A stretch of 32,270 nt of DNA from Candidatus Acetothermia bacterium (lineage in GTDB: Bacteria; Bipolaricaulota; Bipolaricaulia; RBG-16-55-9; JANLFV01), in contig JANLFV010000015.1 in NCBI GenBank assembly GCA_024653345.1, positions 1 to 32,270 of the forward strand. Reading direction: 5' to 3'. Below are positions 23,684-30,460 of this stretch, one piece after another. Position numbers and translations under genes: made by a program. Each line of letters starts with the position of its first letter. The first letter of the stretch is position 1. The notes beneath the pieces are model-generated. The model did not search any database. It saw nothing but the letters and a program-made list of their open reading frames with translations, and was not told the DNA's origin.

Positions 23684-25060
23684 TCAGGGGCGCTCGCGCA
23701 TCAGCAGCGGCACATACTCGCGGATGTCGGGGAACTCCTCGAGCGCGAGGGTGGCCTGGATTAACTTCTCCTGGCGGGCCCGCGATAGGGCCCTCTCGGA
23801 GTTGGCCCGGAACTTCGTGAGCAACTCCTCATCCGATAGGGGCCGCTCCGGCTCGCCCTTGGCGAAGTCCTCCTCCCTCCGGAAGCTCCGACCATCCTGC
23901 ATGGTGATGGTCACGACCGCCCGCTTCACCCTCGGGAAGAGCCGGTCGATCTCGGGGTCGGCCACGACCCTGATCTTGGGGAGGAGCTCCCAAACCAAGG
24001 GGTCTTTTAAAGCTTTCTCTTCAAAGTCCGAGGGGAGGACATTCCCCTTGGCGATCGCCACGGCGATGCAGTAAGGCAGCGAATGATCGGCCGTCTCCTT
24101 GGTCGTGGGGCGGTATTTGCTCGGATCGGAGAGGATGTCCGCCCCGCGGGTGGTGGTCTGGATGAGGACCTCTTTCACCTCGTGGGGCTCGATTCTGTGC
24201 TCATGCGCCAGCTCGAGCGCGGCCGTGATCGGCTGGTGGGTGAGGGCCTCGGTGGGGAAGGCCTTGTAGCCGCACTCTGTAATCATAAACCTGTCGCCGA
24301 GGCCATCGAGGAGGGCCTGAGGGTCCCATTTGACATTCGAGATAACCTGGAAGAGCCCCTCCTTCCCCTCGAAGACCTCCTCCGGGCCGGTGTAGCCCTC
24401 CGCGGCGAGCATGGCCGCCCTCACGCCGGCCTCGACGGCCAGCGGGTCGGCGGTGTTCTTCATGTTCGTGAGCCGGCTGGCCACGACCCCTCCCAGGGTG
24501 AAGTGGCTCGAGCCGCTGATCCCCACGGCCGTGACCAACTGCTCCTCGTCCAAGCCGAGCATTCGCCCGGCCACGACCGGGCTCACGAACTGCGTCAAGC
24601 TCGCGTGATGCCAGCCGACTTCCCTGATCCCCGGGTGGGCCGCGAGGCACATCCTCATCTCGAGCTCATAGGCCAGGACGATCCCCACGATCAGCTCCTT
24701 CCCCGAGAGGCCCCTGAACTCGGCCGGGGCGAGCGCAGCGGGAATGATATCCGAGGGGTGGGAGGGGTCCTGCTTCCAGTAGATGTCGTTGTAATCGAGC
24801 GCCCGGATCAGGAGGGAGTTCATGAGCGCGGCGTTGGGGAGGTTTGTCTTCGCCCCATAGCCGATGATGGTCGCCTGCCGCCGCCCGCCGAGCGCGCGGA
24901 TGTAGCGGTAGGCCGCCCGCATGTCCGGTAGCTCGAGGGCCGCGAGGGCGCACCCGAGGCTATCGAGCAAGAACCGCTTGGCCTCGCGGCGCGCGGGCTC
25001 GGGGATCGCCTCATACTCTAGCTTGAGGGCGAACTTCGCTAGCTCCCGGCTCAGGCTCAT
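23684..25060 (-). CDS. MmgE/PrpD family dehydratase
   Basis: This 458-residue protein matches the MmgE/PrpD family, which includes 2-methylcitrate dehydratase and cis-aconitate decarboxylase. Landmarks are FLLDSLGCALAALELP, DYNDIYWKQDPSHPSDIIPAALAPAEFRG, EVGWHHASL and, near 285, YKAFPTEALTHQPITAAL, with the Asp/His/Lys residues clustered around the active site. The start is ATG at 25060, 5 nt after the stop of the upstream fused ligase-lyase gene, so translation is likely coupled. In a citrate or 2-methylcitrate context it would dehydrate the tricarboxylate; the actual substrate is unproven. Confidence 0.88.
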   Translation of the reverse strand: MSLSRELAKFALKLEYEAIPEPARREAKRFLLDSLGCALAALELPDMRAAYRYIRALGGRRQATIIGYGAKTNLPNAALMNSLLIRALDYNDIYWKQDPSHPSDIIPAALAPAEFRGLSGKELIVGIVLAYELEMRMCLAAHPGIREVGWHHASLTQFVSPVVAGRMLGLDEEQLVTAVGISGSSHFTLGGVVASRLTNMKNTADPLAVEAGVRAAMLAAEGYTGPEEVFEGKEGLFQVISNVKWDPQALLDGLGDRFMITECGYKAFPTEALTHQPITAALELAHEHRIEPHEVKEVLIQTTTRGADILSDPSKYRPTTKETADHSLPYCIAVAIAKGNVLPSDFEEKALKDPLVWELLPKIRVVADPEIDRLFPRVKRAVVTITMQDGRSFRREEDFAKGEPERPLSDEELLTKFRANSERALSRARQEKLIQATLALEEFPDIREYVPLLMRERP

Positions 25061-25065
25061 CCTGG

Positions 25066-27210
25066 TTATGGCACCTTCCGCTCTGGCGGGCCCTTGTAGA
25101 CCGCCTGCTCGAAGTTGATCCTCCGCATCTCCGGCTGGGAGGCCACCTCCTCGAAGTAGTGGGCCGAGAGGCCCGCGACCCTCCCCCAGATGAAGAGGGC
25201 TTTCGCAATAAGCGGATCGAGCCCGAGGTCGGCCACGATCGCCCCGATCACCCCGTCCACATTGATCGGGAGGTCCAGCCCCCGGACCTGGCGGAAGGCC
25301 CGGGTCACGACCTTCGAGGCCGCGACATTCTCGCCGGCCACGCCGGCCGCCGCGGCGAGCCGCCAGAGGGCGTCCCTCCGCGGGTCCTGGGTGTGAATCC
25401 GGTGGCCCAGGCCCTCGATCCGCCGCCCGGCCTTGATGTATTCCGCGATCAGCCCCTTCGCGGCCTCCTCCAGCTCCAGGCCATCCCGCCTCGAGCGGGC
25501 CACGCACTCCTTGAAGAACTGGGCGGCCTTGGCCCCGGCACCCCCGTGGACATCGGTGATCGCCCCGACCCCGGCGGCTACGGCCACCTCGTAGGCCGCC
25601 CTGGTCGAGGCCAAGATGAGCGTGGCCTGGGCCGAGGGTGGCGTGACCCCGTGATCGACCGAGGCCACGGCCATCGCCTCGATCAGCCTCGCCCGCTCGG
25701 GGTCGAGCCTCATCTCGCCCGTGATCGTCCGGTAGATCGCCTCGGTGAAGCTCGCTTCATTGGAGAGGCCCTCGAGGGCCGGTGCGGTCCCGAGGATGGC
25801 CGAAAGATACCGTCCGACCCGGCCCAGGGCGAAGGCGGTCTTCAAGGCCGGGCCTCGCGCGCCCTCCTGAGGGAAGGAAGCGAGGTGCTCGTCCAGGAGG
25901 AGGGCCCGCGCGAGGGCCTTGGAGAGGTCCTCCTCGCCGAGCCTCCGGATGGCCGGGCCTGGGGCCTTGATCCCCTCCAAGGCCGCGGCCTCGAGCTCCT
26001 CGAGGGCCTTCGCGGAGGGCAGCTCGCCCCGGAGGAGGAGATGGGCCACTTCTAGGAGGCTCTTCCGCCCGATGAGCTGCTGCAAGGGGTAGCCGGAGAT
26101 GAGGATGTTATTCGGCTCGATCTTCGTGATCAGGGTCCCCCAGCTCGGGGGCTTGGGCTTGGCCTCCCAGATGGTCCGCATCTTCTCGTAGTAGCGGCCG
26201 GTATCGAAGTATCTCCGCTTGAGCTTGCCCTTGACGGCCTCGATCAGGTCATACTGGGAGTTCACGACTGTGACGCCGGCCCGCTCGAGGGCCTCCTTCT
26301 TGGAGTGGAAGGTCCCGTAGGCCTGGCCGGGTGCGACGATCGCGCCCGCGTGGCCCATGGTCTTCCCCGCGGGGGCGTGCGCTCCGGAGATGAGGGCCAC
26401 CAGCGGCTTGGGGTAGCGCTCCTTGTGTTCTAGAATATCTTCCGCCAGCCGCTCCTCCTGGATCCCCCCGATCTCGCCGGCGATCACGACCAGGTCGGTA
26501 TGGGGGTGGCTCATCGCCAGCGGGACCAGGTCGACGAAGGTCGAGCCTATAGCCGCGTCCCCGCCGATCCCGATCACCCCGTTCTGGGCGATCCCCGCGC
26601 TCGCCAGCGCATCCGAGAGGTGGTAGAGGATCGCCCCGCTCCTTGAGATGATCGTCACCCCCTTCGGGCCGAGCCGCCCCGGCGAGGGCTCTTCAGGGTA
26701 GAAGACATCGGGGAGCATCCCGATCTTCACCCGCTCGGGGGGGAAGATCGCCCCCGGCGAGTTCCCGCCGATCAGGATCGTCCTATTCTTCCTGGCCGCG
26801 ACGATGATGTCCCGCATGTCGCGCAGTGGGATCCCCTCGGTGATGAGGGCGATGAAGGGTATCCCGGCCTCGATCGCCTCGATGGTGGCCTCCTTGGCGG
26901 TGGCGTAGTGGCGCCAGACGCTGGCCGCGGCGATGTGGGGGTGCTCCTCCAGGCACTCGGCCACGGTGTCGTAGACCGGGATCGTCTCGTGGACCCGCGT
27001 CCCGCCCCGGCCGGGCGCGACCGCGGCCTTGACCAGAGTCCCGAACTCCTGCATCAGCCCGGCATGGCGGGTCCCCTGGGCCCCGAGCCCGATCACGATC
27101 GTCTCGATCTCGCCAGTCTCCTTGATGTGCCGAGCCAAATCCGGCCGGACCTGGCCGATCAGGTGGCAGAGGAGCCCCTCGCCCGCTTGGATTCGCTCCA
27201 TCACCATCAT
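25066..27210 (-). CDS. SucD-citrate synthase fusion (ATP-citrate lyase large-subunit-like)
   Basis: This 714-residue protein combines two halves. Residues about 30-340 are succinyl-CoA-synthetase alpha-like: GLGAQGTRHAGL, LITEGIP, and GHAGAI at 286-291, where H287 would be phosphorylated. Residues about 355-705 are citrate-synthase-like: VDHGVTPPSA (H520), DVHGGAGA (H555) and GLGHRIHTQDPR (H603, D609). That is the architecture of the citryl-CoA lyase half of ATP-citrate lyase, about 100 residues longer than the roughly 608-residue Chlorobium AclA. The beta-like partner is directly upstream with a 4-nt overlap. Starts at the first, second and fourth codons (ATG, ATG, ATG) are possible; the second fits GGAGG best. 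Confidence 0.87.
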   Translation of the reverse strand: MMVMERIQAGEGLLCHLIGQVRPDLARHIKETGEIETIVIGLGAQGTRHAGLMQEFGTLVKAAVAPGRGGTRVHETIPVYDTVAECLEEHPHIAAASVWRHYATAKEATIEAIEAGIPFIALITEGIPLRDMRDIIVAARKNRTILIGGNSPGAIFPPERVKIGMLPDVFYPEEPSPGRLGPKGVTIISRSGAILYHLSDALASAGIAQNGVIGIGGDAAIGSTFVDLVPLAMSHPHTDLVVIAGEIGGIQEERLAEDILEHKERYPKPLVALISGAHAPAGKTMGHAGAIVAPGQAYGTFHSKKEALERAGVTVVNSQYDLIEAVKGKLKRRYFDTGRYYEKMRTIWEAKPKPPSWGTLITKIEPNNILISGYPLQQLIGRKSLLEVAHLLLRGELPSAKALEELEAAALEGIKAPGPAIRRLGEEDLSKALARALLLDEHLASFPQEGARGPALKTAFALGRVGRYLSAILGTAPALEGLSNEASFTEAIYRTITGEMRLDPERARLIEAMAVASVDHGVTPPSAQATLILASTRAAYEVAVAAGVGAITDVHGGAGAKAAQFFKECVARSRRDGLELEEAAKGLIAEYIKAGRRIEGLGHRIHTQDPRRDALWRLAAAAGVAGENVAASKVVTRAFRQVRGLDLPINVDGVIGAIVADLGLDPLIAKALFIWGRVAGLSAHYFEEVASQPEMRRINFEQAVYKGPPERKVP

Positions 27211-28481
27211 TCCCTCCTTGAGGCCAGGGCCCGGCTCAGGCCCTCCTTGATCACCTCGGCCATGATCTTCTGGTTCCCCACGATGATCTCCATCTCCTTC
27301 AGGGCCTCGGGGGTCTCCTCCTTGGCCTTCTCCAGGTAGTCCCGCGCGCTGGGGAGGTCGGTCCCGACCATCCTCCCGTAGACGGGGACGACCCGCTTCC
27401 CCTGGGCATGGCGCTCTCTCAGGGCCTGGACGAGCCCGCGGATGAAGATGTCGCAGCTCGAGATCCCCCCGAACCTCGAGGTGATGATCAGGTCCACCCG
27501 CGGGTCGTCCATCAAGAGGTGGAACATCTCGGCCATCTGCTCCTGGGTCGGCCCCCCGCCGGAGTCCATGAAGTTGAAGGGCACGACCTTGCCGCCGAAG
27601 AACCGCTCACCGATGTTGGCCACCTCGTCGATCGAGAAGATCCCGTAGCCCGCCCCGCCGGGGACGAGCCCGACATAGATCTTTCCCGGCTCCTTCGGCT
27701 CATCCGGGGGGAGGAGGTCCACATACTTGAACCCGGCCGCCTGGGCCCGGCGCTCGTTCGGGGTCGGCTCGGCCACATCGTGCCGCCTCCCGGAGATGCC
27801 GAGCCCCTCGAGGAGCTTGGCCTGGCGGAAGAGGGCGTTATCGTCCAGGACGATCTTGGCGTCCGCGGCGATCGGCCCCTCGGGCGTGAGGAGGAGGGGG
27901 TTGATCTCGCAGACCTTGGCGTCGATGGCCTGGTAGAGGCTGTAGAGCCTAGAGATGATGCCCGCTAGCTCCCTCGCGAGAGCAGCGTTCCCCAGGTCCC
28001 TCGCGAGCTTCTCTGCCAGCTCTTGGGCCTGGCCTGGGCCGAGCTCGGGCTCGTTCTCTATAAGCTCGAGCCTGTGGATCGCCTCCGGGCGGGCGCGCGC
28101 GACCTCCTCGATGTCGACCCCTCCGGAGGCGCTCACGAGCACGACATTGTTGAAGGTCGCGGGGTCCATCGTCGCGCCGATGTAGCATGCCGCCCGCCCT
28201 TCCAGGGCCTCCTCGAGGAGGATCGCCTCGACGGGATAGCCGTTGATCCGGAGGCCGAAGATCTCTTTGGCCTGCTCTTCGGCCTCCCTGAGATTTTCGG
28301 CCCGCTTGATCCCGCCGGCCTTCCCCCGCCCGCCGACGAGGACCTGGGCCTTCAGCATCGCCGGGTAGCCCACGGCAAGGCTCTCCAGTTCCTCGGAAGA
28401 GTGGATCACCCCATACTGCTCGGGGACGGGAATCCCTCTCTTCTGGAAGATCCTCTTCGCCTCGTGCTCGTAGAGCCTCAC
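27207..28481 (-). CDS. SucC-like ATP-grasp subunit of the citrate lyase-like enzyme
   Basis: This 424-residue protein has the succinyl-CoA synthetase beta fold: MRLYEHEAKRIFQKRGI, QVLVGGRGKAGGIKRA, KVCEINPLLLTPEGP and, near 320-360, FMDSGGGPTQEQMAEMFHLL, followed by DLIITSRFGGISSCDIFIRGLVQ. It is longer than SucC and has an insert DVAEPTPNERRAQAAGFKYVDLLPPDE. It matches the AclB-type beta subunit of two-subunit ATP-citrate lyases. Its start overlaps the HD gene by 4 nt and its stop overlaps the SucD-citrate synthase gene by 3-4 nt, so the three are one translation unit. Confidence 0.87.
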   Translation of the reverse strand: MRLYEHEAKRIFQKRGIPVPEQYGVIHSSEELESLAVGYPAMLKAQVLVGGRGKAGGIKRAENLREAEEQAKEIFGLRINGYPVEAILLEEALEGRAACYIGATMDPATFNNVVLVSASGGVDIEEVARARPEAIHRLELIENEPELGPGQAQELAEKLARDLGNAALARELAGIISRLYSLYQAIDAKVCEINPLLLTPEGPIAADAKIVLDDNALFRQAKLLEGLGISGRRHDVAEPTPNERRAQAAGFKYVDLLPPDEPKEPGKIYVGLVPGGAGYGIFSIDEVANIGERFFGGKVVPFNFMDSGGGPTQEQMAEMFHLLMDDPRVDLIITSRFGGISSCDIFIRGLVQALRERHAQGKRVVPVYGRMVGTDLPSARDYLEKAKEETPEALKEMEIIVGNQKIMAEVIKEGLSRALASRRE

Positions 28482-28996
28482 TTGGCCTCCTTGCCCTTGG
28501 CGATCTCGAAGTCGATGAAGTCGCAGTGATGGATCAGAATGGCCTCCGGCGTCCTCTTCAGCTTCTCCCCTTCCTCGGAGTGGGCGAGGATAATGTGGGC
28601 TACCTCCAGGGGTAACCCGGCCTCGAGGGCCAGGGCGAAGCCGGAGACGGGGTGGCGGACGAGCTCCCCGGCCCGGGCCTTCCGGAAGGCTCCGCCCTGA
28701 TGTTCGTATTCCAGCAGCTTCCCGACATCGTGGAGCAACCCGCCGGCGATGACATGGTCCAGATTCAGATCAGCTCTCTCTCTTGCGGCGGCCAGGGCCA
28801 TCCGCGTCACTCTTCGCGTGTGCTCCACCAGGGATACTTTCGTGGGTGTGAGCAGTGTGAAGGGGATCTGTTCCAGCTCGGCGGCCTGCCAGCCCCCTCG
28901 CTCGAGCGCCAGCTCCCAAGCCCGTAGGACGCCCTCGCGGAGCTTGGGCTCGCGGATCTCTTTCAGCTCGGGGAGTAGTCTCTCCAGTCCTTCCAT
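28478..28996 (-). CDS. HD-domain metal-dependent phosphohydrolase-like protein
   Basis: This 172-residue protein has an HD domain: H59 in VEHTRRV, H89-D90 in GGLLHDVGK, H115 in LVRHPVSGF and H139 in IILAHSEEG, then H157 and D159. These residues can coordinate one or two metals. The usual HD-protein activities are hydrolysis of phosphoesters or nucleotides, but the target is not readable. It is the first gene of the citrate lyase-like operon with a 4-nt overlap to the next, which makes a metabolic or signalling role in that operon likely. The ribosome site is distant (AGGAGGG about 14 nt before the ATG). Confidence 0.82.
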   Translation of the reverse strand: MEGLERLLPELKEIREPKLREGVLRAWELALERGGWQAAELEQIPFTLLTPTKVSLVEHTRRVTRMALAAARERADLNLDHVIAGGLLHDVGKLLEYEHQGGAFRKARAGELVRHPVSGFALALEAGLPLEVAHIILAHSEEGEKLKRTPEAILIHHCDFIDFEIAKGKEAK

Positions 28997-29089
28997 CTTA
29001 TGGCTGAGCCCTCCTGTTTGGGGGCCAGATAAGGATACGCGTAAGGTTGCCGGCCTGCAAGTTGAAGGTCTCTTTTGGGACCGCGTTCA

Positions 29090-29118
29090 ATCATACAAGG
29101 GTCGTCAAGGGGTGCCAA
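29090..29118 (-). promoter_or_regulatory. Sigma-70-type promoter of the citrate lyase-like operon
   Basis: On the minus strand TTGGCA at 29118-29113, a 17-nt spacer and TATGAT at 29095-29090. The predicted start near 29083 gives a leader of about 87 nt with two small hairpins (GGTC/GACC and TTGC/GCAA). The -35 box is 4 nt from the divergent toxin-antitoxin promoter. Confidence 0.7.
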
Positions 29119-29122
29119 CTTC

Positions 29123-29151
29123 TTGACTTTTGTATTACTCCGTAATATACT
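29123..29151 (+). promoter_or_regulatory. Promoter of the toxin-antitoxin remnant with an internal operator
   Basis: TTGACT at 29123-29128, a 17-nt spacer and TATACT at 29146-29151. Between them TATTAC (29133-29138) and GTAATA (29142-29147) form a 6-bp inverted repeat with a 3-nt centre, a likely autoregulatory operator for the antitoxin. The predicted start is near the remnant toxin ATG. Confidence 0.75.
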
Positions 29152-29156
29152 GGAGC

Positions 29157-29323
29157 ATGCGCCTGGAGCCTCCGCTCGTTTGGGAGCAGCCTGTCGTGAG
29201 AAAGCTCCTCGAGAAGCACCAGGTGGAGCCTGGATGGGTGGGGGCAAGGCCAAGCCGATCACGGCTTATGAGATGACCGAGAAGCAACGGTGCTACTATC
29301 AGCGCGTGAAAGGAGGGAACTAG
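29157..29323 (+). pseudogene. Internally deleted and frame-shifted BrnT-like toxin remnant
   Basis: From ATG 29157 one frame gives MRLEPPLVWEQPVVRKLLEK then HQVEPGWV, which resembles the N-terminus of BrnT-type toxins (W-D/E ... K-H-x-V-x-P). That frame stops after 39 residues. A second frame, entered farther on, gives GKAKPITAYEMTEKQRCYYQ before the TAG at 29321, which resembles the C-terminal SARDMDRKERRLYGRK-type end of the same family. The central 35-40 residues, including catalytic parts, are missing, and the two ends are in different frames. The antitoxin ATG follows the stop directly, as in an intact brnTA pair. Confidence 0.7.
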
Positions 29324-29611
29324 ATGAGCAGAGCGACTACGCAGAAACCCAAGAAGAGGCTGCCGGACATGAGCAGCTGGAGCGACGAGCGGATCGCTCA
29401 GTTCTGGGAGACCCACGACTCTACAGAGTGCTTGGACCAGATGGGAGACGTAGAGGTTGAGCTGGATGTCCCGGAGGACTTCCGAGTGATCTCGCTGCGG
29501 CTGGGGGCAGAGGATATCGAGCGGGCGAAGCGGCTGGCACGGCAGAAGGGCGTGCCATACACCGTGTTGCTCAGGATGTGGATCAAGGAGAAGCTGGCGG
29601 AGGGCGAGTGA
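29324..29611 (+). CDS. BrnA/CopG-family antitoxin (orphaned)
   Basis: This 95-residue protein has the CopG-type antitoxin signature: an N-terminal basic region, the acidic WxTHD segment (QFWETHDSTECLDQ), a beta strand and helix pair (DFRVISLRLGAEDIERAKRL), and ARQKGVPYTVLLRMWIKEKL. Such proteins neutralise BrnT-like RNases and repress their own promoter by binding inverted repeats. AAAGGAGG lies at 29310-29317. The toxin upstream is broken, so the protein is probably now a free DNA-binding regulator. Its target may include the promoter 4 nt away that drives the citrate lyase-like operon. Confidence 0.8.
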   Translation: MSRATTQKPKKRLPDMSSWSDERIAQFWETHDSTECLDQMGDVEVELDVPEDFRVISLRLGAEDIERAKRLARQKGVPYTVLLRMWIKEKLAEGE

Positions 29612-29767
29612 GAAGCACGCCAGGTCTCACAATGGCGGCAGCGGTTCACATAGGCCAATTGCCATGACCCTGCTCCTGACCACGTCTCCAGCGAAAGCAC
29701 AGGTGGTGATGGCGTGCCAGTGTGGTAGATGCCATTACAAGCCTCTTACCTGTCAGGGGGCCACTCG
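29612..29767. other. Spacer between convergent antitoxin and hicA
   Basis: No gene or RNA is recognised. The open frames here are short and their composition is unlike the neighbouring proteins. Confidence 0.4.
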
Positions 29768-30025
29768 TTACCCCTTGAGGAGCCCGAGACGCTTCAGATC
29801 CGCCTCGTTCCACTGAGCTTGTTTCTCGATCATGCTCTGCAGAGTGCCTATCTTGAAGGTCTGACCGGGATGATGGAAGGTTACAGTAACTCTGCGGCCG
29901 TCGGGATGGATATAGCGATGATGCGATCCACGTTGGCGCTTGCGCTTAAATCCATCTCGCTCCAGGATCTTAACCAATTCGCTGGCTGTGAGGCTGCGGA
30001 GCTTGCCATAGTCGATCGTGCTCAT
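29768..30025 (-). CDS. hicA: HicA-type mRNA interferase toxin
   Basis: This 85-residue protein has the HicA/YcfA dsRNA-binding-like fold: LVKILERDGFKRKRQRGSHH, then RYIHPDGRRVTVTFHHPGQTFKIGTLQSMIE. The GSHH motif carries the candidate catalytic histidine at residue 35 or 36. HicA cleaves mRNA and is blocked by HicB. The start overlaps the hicB stop by 4 nt. The toxin is the second gene, whereas many hicAB loci place the toxin first. Confidence 0.85.
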   Translation of the reverse strand: MSTIDYGKLRSLTASELVKILERDGFKRKRQRGSHHRYIHPDGRRVTVTFHHPGQTFKIGTLQSMIEKQAQWNEADLKRLGLLKG

Positions 30026-30291
30026 ACGGTGACACTGACGGCAGGCTCATCGAGGACTCTAACCTCGTGCTCTGGCCCTGTGGGGATTGGCCTGCCCTCC
30101 TCCAGGAACTCCTCGAGGATCATCTCCAGGACTTCCTGGATGTTCTTGAGGGCCTCTTCCTTGGTCGCACCCCAGGTTGAGGCACCTTGCGTTTCAAGGA
30201 GTGGCACATAGGCTCGCCAGACCGCTGCACTTTCGAGTTCATTGGGCCAGCGATCTTCTTCAAGGACCACGCGGAAGATATAGGTTTTCAT
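30022..30291 (-). CDS. hicB: HicB-type antitoxin
   Basis: This 89-residue protein starts MKTYIFRVVLEEDRWPNELE and has the HicB pattern: a beta-sheet partial RNase-H fold with SAAVWRAYVPLLETQGASTWGATKEEALKNIQEVLEMILEEF. It ends in the short strand VRVLDEPAVSVTV. No separate DNA-binding C-terminal domain is obvious. I start at ATG 30291 (ribosome site GTAGGG); a longer open frame upstream includes the promoter and operator and is not coding. It precedes hicA and shares its transcript. Confidence 0.82.
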   Translation of the reverse strand: MKTYIFRVVLEEDRWPNELESAAVWRAYVPLLETQGASTWGATKEEALKNIQEVLEMILEEFLEEGRPIPTGPEHEVRVLDEPAVSVTV

Positions 30292-30303
30292 CCCTACTAT
30301 CAC

Positions 30304-30322
30304 CGAGCTTTCCCAGAGCTCG
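30304..30322 (-). promoter_or_regulatory. Inverted repeat at the hicBA start site, candidate HicB operator
   Basis: CGAGCT (30304-30309) and AGCTCG (30317-30322) are perfect inverted copies 7 nt apart. The repeat overlaps the predicted start site (near 30321) of hicBA and precedes the hicB ATG. Confidence 0.55.
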
Positions 30323-30327
30323 CATAA

Positions 30328-30356
30328 AAGATATAACTGCTCAAGAGAACTGTCAA
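30328..30356 (-). promoter_or_regulatory. Promoter of hicBA
   Basis: On the minus strand TTGACA at 30356-30351, a 17-nt spacer and TATCTT at 30333-30328. Confidence 0.6.
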
Positions 30357-30460
30357 GGCCGCTGGAGGGAACGAGAACCCCGGGGCCTTCCAGCCCCAGA
30401 GCTCGTCGATTCCATCCTTTGAGTAATGTGCACACGTGTCAACGTGAGCACCTGCGCACG

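Noticed and set aside
29075-29323. Intact 82-residue gene before the antitoxin
   Set aside because: Its N-terminal part reads across the promoter and is low complexity; only its last ~25 residues resemble a toxin.
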